Numbered from the stretch's first letter, positions 1 to 7,479 are shown. The stretch is 22,519 bases of DNA from CAYORM01 sp964406375 (GCA_964406375.1 CAYORM010000044.1:1-22519); one strand, 5' to 3'. Numbers and translations are program-made. Notes: generated by a model from the letters alone, not told the origin.

Positions 1-36
1 TTTTCGTTGCCGCGCCCCGTTTCCTTGTCCCCTCTT

Positions 37-63
37 CCGTCACCCCCGCGAAGGCGGGGGCTC
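37..63 (+). repeat. REP-like palindromic element, copy 1
   Basis: The element begins CCGTCA and forms a perfect 7-bp hairpin: CCCCCGC at 43-49, loop GAAG, GCGGGGG at 54-60. The pattern 'GTCA + C-rich stem + G-rich stem' is the usual form of short interspersed palindromes in intergenic DNA of many high-GC proteobacteria. A related copy lies about 100 bp away in the opposite orientation, which supports a dispersed repeat rather than a gene-specific terminator; no T-run follows. Whether it is multicopy in this genome cannot be judged from one window. Confidence 0.6.
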
Positions 64-161
64 GACCGGCGCGCTAGCCCAATGTATGCACCGCTCCACA
101 CTCACACGCACAAGCTGCGCATCCGCACGGCCACGCTGCCGCAGTTTGCCTGCGCCCGACG

Positions 162-187
162 AGATCCCTGCCTGCGCGGGGATGACG
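162..187 (-). repeat. REP-like palindromic element, copy 2 (inverted)
   Basis: Read on the minus strand this begins CGTCATCCCCGC. It forms an 8-bp stem (164-171 with 176-183) with one G-T wobble and the loop CTGC. It resembles copy 1 (37-63) in the opposite orientation, so the two make an inverted pair enclosing about 100 bp, as in REP doublets. No transposase or RAYT gene is visible in the window. Confidence 0.6.
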
Positions 188-347
188 GCGGCGTAGGTGG
201 CGATACGGATGGCGGTGCAGACCATATCGGCCTCGCGCCGATTCCCGATGCGACTCGGGCACGGGCGGGTTAGCATCCATCGTCTGTCCCAGGCGCAGCG
301 AAGGCCGGTCGTGCGTCCTGCGCACGCTGGCCGTGGGGAGGTCGGCG

Positions 348-911
348 ATGTCGATGCTGTTCTTCGGGAGCGAGCAGGCCGAGGGTCTGATGGAGGGCGT
401 GCGGCGCAACCGCGGCTGGATCCTGGCCCTCGGTATTCTTCTCGTGGTACTCGGCGGCGTCGCGATGGTGCTGAGCGTCGCGACCACCATCGCGAGCGTG
501 CTGGTCTTCGCCCTGCTGATGATCGTCGGCGGGGTGATGCGCCTCGTCGGTGCGTTCCGCGCCAAGGATTGGGGCGGGCTGCTGCTGCTCGCCCTGACCG
601 GCGTCCTCGCGATCGTCGTCGGCGCGATGTCGCTGCGCGATCCGGCCGCGGCGGCGCTGGCACTGACCTTGCTTTTCGCCGCCTTCTTCCTGGCGCTCGG
701 CCTCATCCGCATCGTCACGGCGATCGCGCTGCGCTACGGCAGCTGGGGCTGGTCGGTGTTCAGCGGCGCGGTCACCGCCATCCTCGGCCTTCTCCTCTTC
801 ATCGACTGGCCGGTCTCCGGCCTGTGGTTCATCGGCTTCTGCGTCGCGCTCGACCTGATGGTCGAGGGCTGGGGCTGGATCATGCTGGCCATGGCCGCCC
901 GCCGGAGCTGA
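348..911 (+). CDS. HdeD-like (DUF308) integral membrane protein
   Basis: A 187-residue protein made almost entirely of hydrophobic helices. About six membrane segments are separated by short charged turns (for example FRAKDWGG and LRDPAAA), the arrangement of the HdeD/DUF308 family. HdeD is linked to acid resistance at high cell density in enterobacteria, but the role of alphaproteobacterial members is mostly unknown. The first residues are MSMLFFGSEQAEGLMEGVRR. I chose the ATG at 348 because GGGGAGG at 335-341 sits about 6 nt upstream; a GTG at 333 is in frame but overlaps that site. The family assignment is strong; a stress role is inferred from the family and from the nearby GSR locus. Confidence 0.85.
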   Translation: MSMLFFGSEQAEGLMEGVRRNRGWILALGILLVVLGGVAMVLSVATTIASVLVFALLMIVGGVMRLVGAFRAKDWGGLLLLALTGVLAIVVGAMSLRDPAAAALALTLLFAAFFLALGLIRIVTAIALRYGSWGWSVFSGAVTAILGLLLFIDWPVSGLWFIGFCVALDLMVEGWGWIMLAMAARRS

Positions 912-1053
912 CGGACGGGCGGCCGACACGCGGCCGATATTCCACAGCGCTGTCTCGCGATTTGTAGTTTGATCTTGTTTGCCGACCGGCACGTCCGATA
1001 TCAGGGGGCGCGCGGCGGAGACGGCTCCGCGCGCCGACTGGAGGAGTACACCC

Positions 1054-1329
1054 ATGCGCCGCTTCATCATCGAACGGGACCTGCCGGCGATCGGCAGCGC
1101 GGAACGCGAGGCGCTCAAGGCCGCCGCGCAGAAGTCGAACGAGACGCTGAAGGAGCTCGGCCCCGACATCCAGTGGATCGAGAGCTATGTCGCCGCCGAC
1201 AAGACCTTCTGCGTCTATCTCGCGCGTGACGAGTCGCTGATCCATGAGCATGCCAAGCGCAGCGGCTTCCCGGCCAACAAGGTGACCGAGATCCGTCGCA
1301 CGATCGATCCGACCACCGCCAACGGCTGA
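1054..1329 (+). CDS. DUF4242 (nickel-responsive-protein-like) small protein
   Basis: A 91-residue soluble protein starting MRRFIIERDLPAIG. It has the ferredoxin-like pattern of DUF4242: an initial beta strand 'FIIERDLP', a helix rich in A/K/E, then 'IQWIESYVAADKTFCVYLA' and a late 'IHEHAKRSGFPANKVTEI' segment. The family includes SCO4226-type nickel-binding proteins, but most members are uncharacterised. The start at 1054 is set by GGAGGAG at 1040-1046; an upstream in-frame start at 979 would add 25 arginine-rich residues with no ribosome binding site. It lies 45 bp before the cystathionine beta-synthase gene on the same strand, so co-transcription is possible. No function is claimed beyond the family. 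Confidence 0.8.
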   Translation: MRRFIIERDLPAIGSAEREALKAAAQKSNETLKELGPDIQWIESYVAADKTFCVYLARDESLIHEHAKRSGFPANKVTEIRRTIDPTTANG

Positions 1330-1374
1330 ACGCCCCGCGCTTCGGACGATCCGACACATCAGACGAGACCCGCC

Positions 1375-2781
1375 ATGACGAGCACGGCACGCCCGGCGCC
1401 GCCCATCGCCGCTTCGACCCTCGAGCTGATCGGCAACACACCGATCGTCGAGATCCGGTCGATCGACACCGGACCCTGCCGCCTCTTCGTGAAGCTGGAG
1501 AGTCAGAATCCCGGCGGGTCGATCAAGGATCGCATCGCCCTTTCGATGATCGACGCGGCCGAGCGCGACGGGCGGCTCGCCCCCGGGGCGACGATCATCG
1601 AAGCGACCGCTGGCAATACCGGGCTCGGCCTCGCCCAGGTCGGCATCATGAAGGGCTACCGGCTGATCCTGATCGTCCCCGACAAGATGGCGCGGGAGAA
1701 GGTGCAGCATCTGCGCGCCCTCGGCGTCGACGTGCGGATCACCCGCTCGGATGTCGGCAAGGGCCATCCCGAATACTATCAGGACATGGCCGAGCGGCTG
1801 GCGGCGGAGATCCCCGGCGCCTTCTATGTCAACCAGTTCGCCAACCCTGCCAATCCGGCCGCGCATGAGAAGACGACGGGCCCCGAGATCTGGCAGCAGC
1901 TCGGCGGACAGGTCGATGCCGTCGTCGTCGGCGTCGGCTCGGGCGGCACGCTCACCGGCCTCGGCCGCTTTTTCCGCCGCGTCTCGCCCGAGACGAAGAT
2001 GATCCTCGCCGACCCGGTCGGCTCGGTCCTCGCACCGCTGGTCGCGACCGGCGAGATGATCGAGCCGGGGAGCTGGGCGGTCGAAGGCATCGGCGAGGAT
2101 TTCGTGCCCCCGAACTGCGACCTCTCGCTGGTCTCCCGCGCCTATTCGATCTCCGACCGCGAGAGCGTGGAGACGACACGGCTGCTGCTCGCCAAGGAGG
2201 GTGTCCTGGCCGGCTCGTCCTCCGGAACGCTCGTCGCCGCCGCGCTGCGCTGGTGTCGGGAGCAGACGAGCCCCAAGCGGGTCGTCACCTTCGTCTGCGA
2301 CAGCGGCAACAAGTACCTCTCGAAGGTCTTCAACGACAGCTGGGTCATCGAGCAGGGGCTGGTCGACCGGCGCATGCATGGCGATCTGCGCGACCTGATC
2401 GCCCGCCAGCACCGCGAGGGCGGCACCGTCACGGTGGGTCCGGACGACACCCTCCTCACCGCCTATAACCGGATGCGTGGCGCTGACGTCTCGCAGCTCC
2501 CGGTGCTGGAGGATGGCCGGCTCGTCGGCATCGTCGACGAGAGCGACCTGCTCAATGCCGTCGAGAGTGCCGACCGGCCACCCGCCGAGCGCTTCCGCCT
2601 GCCCGTCCGCGCCGCCATGACCAGCCGCCTGCACACGCTGCAGGCGCATGAGCCGCTCGAATCGCTCCTGCCGGTGTTCGAGCGTGACGAGGTCGCGATC
2701 GTGCTCGAGGACCAGGAATTCGTCGGCCTGATCACCCGTATCGACCTGCTCAACCATCTGCGCCGGGCGCCCGGCGCATGA
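1375..2781 (+). CDS. cbs: Cystathionine beta-synthase with C-terminal CBS domain pair
   Basis: A 468-residue PLP enzyme of fold type II that would condense serine with homocysteine to cystathionine, the first step of reverse transsulfuration. The catalytic lysine is in 'NPGGSIKDRIA' (K51). The substrate/PLP loops 'EATAGNTGLG' and 'GSGGTLTG' and the late 'LAGSSSGT' motif are all present. The catalytic domain ends near residue 330. Residues about 340-465 hold two CBS (Bateman) repeats, seen as 'MRGADVSQLPVLEDGRLVGI' and 'VAIVLEDQEFVGLITRIDLL'. The CBS pair, together with the next gene, separates it from plain cysteine synthase (CysK), the main alternative. It has no heme-binding N-terminal extension. 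It overlaps the gamma-lyase gene by 4 nt (ATGA), which indicates translational coupling. Confidence 0.92.
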   Translation: MTSTARPAPPIAASTLELIGNTPIVEIRSIDTGPCRLFVKLESQNPGGSIKDRIALSMIDAAERDGRLAPGATIIEATAGNTGLGLAQVGIMKGYRLILIVPDKMAREKVQHLRALGVDVRITRSDVGKGHPEYYQDMAERLAAEIPGAFYVNQFANPANPAAHEKTTGPEIWQQLGGQVDAVVVGVGSGGTLTGLGRFFRRVSPETKMILADPVGSVLAPLVATGEMIEPGSWAVEGIGEDFVPPNCDLSLVSRAYSISDRESVETTRLLLAKEGVLAGSSSGTLVAAALRWCREQTSPKRVVTFVCDSGNKYLSKVFNDSWVIEQGLVDRRMHGDLRDLIARQHREGGTVTVGPDDTLLTAYNRMRGADVSQLPVLEDGRLVGIVDESDLLNAVESADRPPAERFRLPVRAAMTSRLHTLQAHEPLESLLPVFERDEVAIVLEDQEFVGLITRIDLLNHLRRAPGA

Positions 2782-3962
2782 ACGCGGACAACGACAATCC
2801 GGGCAAGGCGCGTAACCGCCTCGCCTTCGCGACGCGCACGATCCATGCCGGCCAGCATCCCGACCCGACGACCGGGGCGGTGATGGTGCCGATCTACGCG
2901 ACCTCGACCTTCGCCCAGTCGAGCCCGGGCGTGCATAAGGGCTTCGAATACGCGCGCAGCCAGAACCCCACGCGCATGGCGTTCGAGCGCTGCATCGCCG
3001 ATCTCGAAGGCGGCAGCGCCGGCTTTGCCTTCGCCTCCGGCCTAGCAGCGATCGCGACCGTTCTCGACCTGCTCGAGACGGGTGGACATATCGTCGCGAC
3101 CGACGACGTCTATGGCGGGACCTTCCGCCTGTTCGAGCGCGTGCGCCGCCGCTCCGCCGGGCTGGATTTCAGCTTCGTCGACTTTTCCGACCTTGCGACG
3201 GTCGAGGCGGCGATCCGGCCCGAGACCCGCATCCTGTGGGTCGAGACCCCGACCAACCCGACGCTCAAGCTGGTCGATCTCGCCGGCGTCGCCGCGATCG
3301 CGCGCCGGCACGGTCTTCTGGCGGTGGCCGATAACACCTTTGCCAGCCCCTGGGTGCAGCGCCCGATCGAGCACGGTTTCGACATCGTGCTGCACTCGAC
3401 GACGAAATATCTCAACGGCCATTCCGACATGGTCGGCGGCTGTGCCGTCGTCGGCGAGAATGCCGACCTCGCCGCCCGGCTCGGCTTCCTGCAGAACGCG
3501 GTCGGTGCGATCTCGGGGCCGTTCGACAGCTTCCTCGCGCTGCGCGGGCTGAAGACACTGGCACTGCGGATGGAGCGGCACTGCACCAACGCCCTCGCCA
3601 TCGCCCGCTTCCTCGAAGGCCGGGCCGGTGTCCGTCGGGTCGTCTATCCCGGTCTCGAGAGTCACCCGCAGCACGCGCTGGCGCGCCGCCAGATGAACGG
3701 CTTCGGCGGCATCATCACGGTGGAGCTCGACCGCGATCTCGACGGCACGCGCCGCTTCCTCGAGCGCTGCCGCCTGTTCACCCTGGCCGAGAGCCTCGGC
3801 GGGGTGGAGAGCCTGATCGAGCATCCGGCGATCATGACGCATGCCTCGGTTCCGGCGGAGCAGCGGCGCCAGCTCGGAATTTCCGACTCGCTGGTCCGAC
3901 TGTCCGTCGGCATCGAGGATGCCCACGATCTGATCGCCGACATCGATGCGGCGCTCTCCTAA
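2778..3962 (+). CDS. Cystathionine gamma-lyase-type PLP enzyme
   Basis: A 394-residue Cys/Met-metabolism PLP enzyme of fold type I. The PLP lysine is K210 in 'LHSTTKYLNGHSD'. 'YARSQNPTR' (phosphate/substrate contacts) and 'ESLGGVESLIEHPA' near residue 340 are family hallmarks. Because it is coupled to cystathionine beta-synthase by a 4-nt overlap, the most likely reaction is cystathionine to cysteine, 2-oxobutyrate and ammonia, completing reverse transsulfuration. Sequence alone does not separate gamma-lyase from cystathionine gamma-synthase or beta-lyase, so the specific name rests on context. No strong Shine-Dalgarno precedes the ATG, as expected for coupled translation. It is cytoplasmic. 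Confidence 0.88.
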   Translation: MNADNDNPGKARNRLAFATRTIHAGQHPDPTTGAVMVPIYATSTFAQSSPGVHKGFEYARSQNPTRMAFERCIADLEGGSAGFAFASGLAAIATVLDLLETGGHIVATDDVYGGTFRLFERVRRRSAGLDFSFVDFSDLATVEAAIRPETRILWVETPTNPTLKLVDLAGVAAIARRHGLLAVADNTFASPWVQRPIEHGFDIVLHSTTKYLNGHSDMVGGCAVVGENADLAARLGFLQNAVGAISGPFDSFLALRGLKTLALRMERHCTNALAIARFLEGRAGVRRVVYPGLESHPQHALARRQMNGFGGIITVELDRDLDGTRRFLERCRLFTLAESLGGVESLIEHPAIMTHASVPAEQRRQLGISDSLVRLSVGIEDAHDLIADIDAALS

Positions 3963-4046
3963 CAACAACGAGATATCGTTATTTTATTCCGTTGCACATC
4001 GTGCTATCGGAAATTCTACCCTACGGTTCAAATCCGGGACAGTCCG
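3963..4046 (+). promoter_or_regulatory. AT-rich intergenic patch with inverted repeat and possible sigma70 promoter
   Basis: This 84-bp gap is far more AT-rich than its surroundings. It contains an inverted repeat, AACGA (3968-3972), loop GATA, TCGTT (3977-3981), followed by ATTTTATT. That could be a weak terminator for the gamma-lyase gene or an operator. Downstream, TTGCAC (3993-3998) is spaced 17 nt from TCTACC (4016-4021), a poor to moderate sigma70-like pair ahead of the aldolase-family gene at 4047. The composition change and the repeat are directly seen; the function is a guess. Confidence 0.35.
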
Positions 4047-4823
4047 ATGACCGTCAGCGTTCGCCGCGCAGCCGATCCTGCGGAACTCTACAGCGCGGAG
4101 GAATGGGCGCTCCGACTCGACCTCGCAGCCGCCTACCGCGTCTTCGATCATCTCGGCTGGAGCGAGATCGTGATGAACCACATCACGGTGCGCGTGCCGG
4201 GACCCGAGCATCATTTCCTGATCAACCCCTACGGGCTTCGCTACGACGAGGTCACTGCCTCCAACCTCGTCAAGATCGACCTCGAGGGCCGGATCGTCGG
4301 GCATTCCGACTATCCGGTGAACCCGGCCGGCTTCGTCATCCACAGCGCCATCCACTCGGCGCGCGAGGATGCGATCTGCGTGATGCACACCCACACCACC
4401 GCCGGTCAGGCGGTCTCCGTCCGCCGCGGCGGGCTGAACCACAACATCTTCTACGCCGCCCAGCTCACCGGCCGGGTGGGCTATCACGAGTTCGAGGGGC
4501 TGTCGCTCTATGAGGATGAGCGGCCGCGGCTCCTCGCCAGCCTCGGTGACCGCAACACCGTCCTCATCCTGCGCAATCACGGCCTTCTGACCATCGGTCG
4601 GTCGATCGCCGATGCCTTCTTCAACATGTGGCGGGTGCAACGCGCCTGCGAGGTGCAGATCCTGCTCGACGGGATGCGCGGCGAGGATGTCGTGATCCCG
4701 GATGATGTCCGCGCACGCTGTGTCACGGATGCGGACAGTTTCGGCCCGAACAGCGTCTCGGAGACCGTGTTTCGGGCGATGGTGCGCAAGGTCCGCAAGC
4801 TGGACCCGAGCTTCGAAGCCTGA
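4047..4823 (+). CDS. Class II aldolase/adducin family protein, adducin-like subgroup
   Basis: A 258-residue cytoplasmic protein with the class II aldolase fold. The metal-binding histidines are visible as H114 and H116 in 'VMHTHTTAG' and H178 in 'LRNHGLL'. The segment before them reads 'NPAGFVIHSAIHSARED'. In FucA/AraD-type enzymes a catalytic glutamate is expected around here, but this protein has phenylalanine (F97) in the GF pair. The adducin-head-like subgroup shares that arrangement. A specific sugar-phosphate or methylthioribulose-phosphate activity therefore cannot be assigned. The start at 4047 has only a weak ribosome binding site (GGGACAG). It sits 84 bp after the transsulfuration pair and 128 bp before an aminotransferase, all on the same strand. 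Confidence 0.85.
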   Translation: MTVSVRRAADPAELYSAEEWALRLDLAAAYRVFDHLGWSEIVMNHITVRVPGPEHHFLINPYGLRYDEVTASNLVKIDLEGRIVGHSDYPVNPAGFVIHSAIHSAREDAICVMHTHTTAGQAVSVRRGGLNHNIFYAAQLTGRVGYHEFEGLSLYEDERPRLLASLGDRNTVLILRNHGLLTIGRSIADAFFNMWRVQRACEVQILLDGMRGEDVVIPDDVRARCVTDADSFGPNSVSETVFRAMVRKVRKLDPSFEA

Positions 4824-4951
4824 GGGCCGCGACACCGCACCACAGGGCCGCGCCCCGCCGCGGCCTCTTCTATGTCACGACCTCTCTATGTCTCGCCGAC
4901 GGCCCGGTCGCGGCGACCGATGCCGGCGCCCGGGCTCCAGGAAGGACCGGC

Positions 4952-6166
4952 ATGCGCAGTGTGAACCCCGTCTATGCCTCGCTCGGGACGACCGTGTTCG
5001 AGAGCATGTCGCGCCTTGCCCGCGAGCACGGCGCGATCAATCTCGGCCAGGGCTTCCCCGATGACCGCGGCCCCGTCGATGTGCTGGAGAAGGCCGCACG
5101 TCTGATCCTCGAGGGGCCCAACCAGTATCCGCCGATGATGGGACTGCCGGAGCTGCGCCAGGCGGTCGCCGCCCAGGACCGCCGCTTCCGGGGCATCGAG
5201 ATCGACTGGGAACGCGAGACGATGGTCACCTCCGGCGCCACCGAGGCGCTGGCCGCTGCCATCTTCTCCCTCGTCGAGGCAGGCGACGAGGTGGTGCTGA
5301 TCGAACCCTGTTACGATGCCTATCTGCCGCTCGTCCGGCGGGCGGGCGGCATCCCGCGCTTTGTCTCCCTCAGGCCGCCGCATTGGCAGATCGAGCGCGC
5401 GGCGCTGGCGGCGGCGTTCTCACCGCGGACCAAGGCGATCATCGTCAACAATCCGATGAACCCCACCGGCCGCGTCTTCTCGGCCGAGGAGCTGGCGCTG
5501 ATCGCGGAGTTCGCGGACGGAGCCGACGCCTATGTGATCGCCGATGAGGTCTACGAACACATCGTGTTCGATGGCGCGCGGCACACATCCCTGCTGGGAG
5601 TCCCCGGCTTGCGCGACCGGACGATCAAGATCGGCTCGGCCGGCAAGACCTTCTCGCTGACCGGCTGGAAGGTGGGCTATGTCACCGCGGCGCCGCCGCT
5701 CATCGCGCTGCTCGGCAAGGCCCACCAGTTCCTGACCTTCACGACACCGCCCAACCTGCAGGCAGCCGTCGCCTATGGACTTGCCAAGCCGGACGACTAC
5801 TTCCGCGGGCTGGCGGCGACGATGCAGCGCCGGCGCGACCGATTCATCGGCGGTCTGCGTCGGATCGGCTTCGACCCGCTGCCCTGCGAGGGCACCTATT
5901 TCGCCAATATCATGATCCCCGGCGCGGCGGACGGGATGGCGGATATCGCCTTCTGCGAGCGCATCGTCACCGATTGCGGCGTGGCAGGCATTCCGGTCTC
6001 CGCCTTCTATGCCGAACGGCCGACCGACCGGGTGGTCCGGTTCTGCTTCGCCAAGAATGACCAGGTGCTCGACGAGGCGGTCGGCCGGCTCGCACGCGCA
6101 GCCGATGCGGCGGGTAGAGAGGCGCGGCAGCACGAGGACCGGCCGCCGCGGCGTCTGCACGCCTGA
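4952..6166 (+). CDS. Class I/II PLP-dependent aminotransferase (YbdL/kynurenine-aminotransferase-like)
   Basis: A 404-residue fold-type I aminotransferase. The PLP lysine is K232 in 'GSAGKTFSLTGWKVG'. The cofactor asparagine is N170 in 'NNPMNPTG', and D198/Y201 lie in 'IADEVYEHIVFDG'. The N-terminal 'INLGQGFPDDRGP' is typical of the methionine/kynurenine aminotransferase branch (YbdL, KAT). The precise amino donor is not readable from sequence. Methionine or an aromatic amino acid is plausible, and the transsulfuration genes upstream make a sulfur amino acid attractive but unproven. The start at 4952 is supported by AGGAAGGA at 4939-4946. It is convergent with the next gene, with only 11 bp between the stop codons. 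Confidence 0.88.
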   Translation: MRSVNPVYASLGTTVFESMSRLAREHGAINLGQGFPDDRGPVDVLEKAARLILEGPNQYPPMMGLPELRQAVAAQDRRFRGIEIDWERETMVTSGATEALAAAIFSLVEAGDEVVLIEPCYDAYLPLVRRAGGIPRFVSLRPPHWQIERAALAAAFSPRTKAIIVNNPMNPTGRVFSAEELALIAEFADGADAYVIADEVYEHIVFDGARHTSLLGVPGLRDRTIKIGSAGKTFSLTGWKVGYVTAAPPLIALLGKAHQFLTFTTPPNLQAAVAYGLAKPDDYFRGLAATMQRRRDRFIGGLRRIGFDPLPCEGTYFANIMIPGAADGMADIAFCERIVTDCGVAGIPVSAFYAERPTDRVVRFCFAKNDQVLDEAVGRLARAADAAGREARQHEDRPPRRLHA

Positions 6167-6184
6167 CGCCCCTGTCCTCAGGCG
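6160..6184. terminator. Inverted repeat carrying both convergent stop codons
   Basis: CGCCTGA at 6160-6166 pairs perfectly with TCAGGCG at 6178-6184 across an 11-nt loop. The left arm includes the aminotransferase stop codon and the right arm includes the stop codon of the minus-strand gene. No T-run follows on either side, so it would be at best a factor-assisted bidirectional terminator or an mRNA 3'-end hairpin. Confidence 0.4.
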
Positions 6185-6672
6185 GCGGAGGCAAAATCCA
6201 GCTTGGTGCTGCCGGCGAAGCGGGGCCGCCGCCCCTCGCGCCGCGCGGCCTCCAGTTCCGCTTTGATGGCTTCGCGGCTCTGCCGGCCCTCCCAGATCTC
6301 GCCGCGAATCGGCTTCAGCCGAAGCAGCTCGACATGGGGATCCTCCGGTCCGCCGGGGAACCAAGCCTGTGCATCCTCGGTCCAGCGCGCGGCGATCTCG
6401 GCCCGATCCTGAGAGAGCTCACCCCGACAGGTCAGTGACACATAGACGCCGCCGCGGGCATCCGCGATCGCGAGGCAGAGATCGGGATCGATCGCCACCT
6501 GCTCGTCCTTGGCACTGCGATCATCGGAGAAGCAGTAAAATCCCTCACCATCCGGATCGGGAAAGATCGCGACGGGGCGCGAACGCATCCCGTCGGCATC
6601 ATCGGTCACCAGCATCGCCACGCCGATCGCACTGACTCGGTCGCGCAGGCGGCGGATCTCGTCCTTCACCAT
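6178..6672 (-). CDS. Pyridoxamine 5'-phosphate oxidase-like general stress protein (GS26 type)
   Basis: A 164-residue split-barrel flavin-binding protein starting MVKDEIRRLRDRVSAIG. The segments 'VAMLVTDDADGMRSRPVAIF', 'GEGFYCFSDDRSAKDEQVA' and a late 'AWFPGGPEDPHVELLRLKP' match the Pyrid_ox_like / COG3871 family (Bacillus general stress protein 26 relatives). Members bind FMN or FAD and often belong to stress regulons; true pyridoxine synthesis is unlikely. I chose the start at 6672 because an AAGGA-type site lies about 9 nt upstream and the 35 residues before it in the open frame are low-quality (Arg/Pro/Cys-rich). No EcfG promoter was found directly upstream, although the PRC-barrel gene lies 271 bp upstream on the same strand and readthrough is possible. 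Confidence 0.85.
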   Translation of the reverse strand: MVKDEIRRLRDRVSAIGVAMLVTDDADGMRSRPVAIFPDPDGEGFYCFSDDRSAKDEQVAIDPDLCLAIADARGGVYVSLTCRGELSQDRAEIAARWTEDAQAWFPGGPEDPHVELLRLKPIRGEIWEGRQSREAIKAELEAARREGRRPRFAGSTKLDFASAA

Positions 6673-6943
6673 CTCTTTTGATCCTTCTGAACGGGCTTCA
6701 CTGGGCCGCGGCATTCGGGAACACCGAAGCCACGGACACCGCGCGATCGCGCGCGATGGACAGCCGGCCCCCGGCACCGGGACCGAGGACGAGAGGCCAG
6801 CCGCCCGGGACCGGCGGCTCGATCAGTGCCGGCAAGAATGACGGTGCATCGTCCACCGTCGCCTGGCTTGCGCCGGATCCCGACACCGTGAGGAGCCGGA
6901 TCAGGAGCGAGATGCCGGCGCGGCGGCCGGCACCGCCAAGGGC
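6673..6943. other. Intergenic region between two minus-strand stress genes
   Basis: These 271 bp contain short open frames on both strands (for example 6698-6886 minus, GTG start), but none has a ribosome binding site or a recognisable protein family. I see no terminator with a T-run and no exact EcfG promoter. It may hold the promoter of the flavin-binding stress protein. Confidence 0.4.
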
Positions 6944-7339
6944 TCACATCCAGTAGGGCGGTACGCCGTAATAGCCGTAGATCCGGTCGCGCCAAGCGGT
7001 GTCGTCGGAGCCAATCTCATCGCGTTCATATGAGGGCGCCCCTTCGAGCTGCGCCCGGTCGACCGGCACGACATAGCCGCCGCGGTCGACGTCATAGGTC
7101 AGCATCGACCAGGGCAGCGGGTGGTATTTCTCGCCGATCCCGAGGAAGCCGCCGAAGGCCATCACCGCATAGGCGACCTGCCCGCTCACCTTGTGCAGCA
7201 TGATGTCGTCGACATGGCCGAGATGATCGCCGGCCGTGTTATAGACGCTCGTGCCGTTGACGCGGCCGGCGGAGATCAGGGAGCCCGTTTCTTCACGGGC
7301 GACATCGCCACCCATTCGTTCAGCATTCATCATGGCCAT
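6944..7339 (-). CDS. PRC-barrel domain protein
   Basis: A 131-residue soluble protein. After a short N-terminus (MAMMNAERMGGD) the PRC-barrel reads from 'LISAGRVNGTSVYNTAGDHL' through 'VSGQVAYAVMAFGGFLGIGE' to 'YHPLPWSMLTYD', with the typical G-x-x-V/I-x-D turns. The C-terminus is tyrosine-rich (YGYYGVPPYW). PRC-barrel proteins of this size are frequent in alphaproteobacterial stress regulons, but their biochemical role is mostly unknown. The start at 7339 is 10 nt from GGAG at 7350-7353 (minus); a longer frame from 7378 lacks such a site. An EcfG-like promoter with one mismatch lies 38 bp upstream, divergent from the nepR promoter. Confidence 0.85.
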   Translation of the reverse strand: MAMMNAERMGGDVAREETGSLISAGRVNGTSVYNTAGDHLGHVDDIMLHKVSGQVAYAVMAFGGFLGIGEKYHPLPWSMLTYDVDRGGYVVPVDRAQLEGAPSYERDEIGSDDTAWRDRIYGYYGVPPYWM

Positions 7340-7376
7340 GATCGGGATACTCCGTTTGCGCCTCTCCCGGCCGCTC

Positions 7377-7401
7377 AACCGGCCGCCGACGGTGCGGTTC
7401 C
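7377..7401 (-). promoter_or_regulatory. EcfG-like promoter candidate for the PRC-barrel gene (one mismatch)
   Basis: Read on the minus strand: GGAAC (7401-7397), 16-nt spacer, GGTT (7380-7377). The EcfG consensus is GGAAC-N16/17-CGTT, so only the first base of the -10 box differs. It lies about 38 bp before the chosen start and faces away from the exact nepR promoter, giving a divergent stress-promoter pair. Confidence 0.5.
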
Positions 7402-7453
7402 GCCGGGCTGTCTCCCGAAGGCGTCACAAATGCGCAAAGGCGACGGGCCATGT

Positions 7454-7479
7454 GGAACGCGGAAGCGTGACCAGTCGTT
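7454..7479 (+). promoter_or_regulatory. EcfG-type promoter upstream of nepR (exact match)
   Basis: GGAAC at 7454-7458, a 17-nt spacer, CGTT at 7476-7479. This is an exact match to the alphaproteobacterial GSR sigma factor consensus. It lies about 108 bp upstream of the nepR start, giving a long leader of roughly 100 nt in which I saw no obvious riboswitch or small ORF. Confidence 0.8.

Larger units (their letters stand above)
1..347. other. Non-coding leader region before the HdeD-like gene
   Basis: No convincing gene lies in these 347 bases. The short open frames here are arginine/proline-rich in every reading and have no ribosome binding site. The stretch holds two inverted REP-like hairpins (listed separately) and a small hairpin at 311-325 (GTGCG, 5-nt loop, CGCAC) just before the Shine-Dalgarno of the next gene. 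I saw no clear sigma70 or EcfG promoter. Confidence 0.6.

Noticed and set aside
880..2757. A 625-codon open frame on the minus strand
   Set aside because: It lies antisense to cystathionine beta-synthase, is Asp/Arg/Gly-rich with no recognisable family, and is a typical GC-skew shadow of a real high-GC gene.
6667..6722. A possible EcfG promoter for the flavin-binding stress protein
   Set aside because: A minus-strand CGTT exists (6693-6690), but the bases 16-17 nt upstream (ATGCC/AATGC) do not match GGAAC.
6698..6886. A 62-codon minus-strand ORF between the flavin-binding stress protein and the PRC-barrel gene
   Set aside because: It has a GTG start without a ribosome binding site and no recognisable motif. 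A plus-strand frame covers the same bases equally well.
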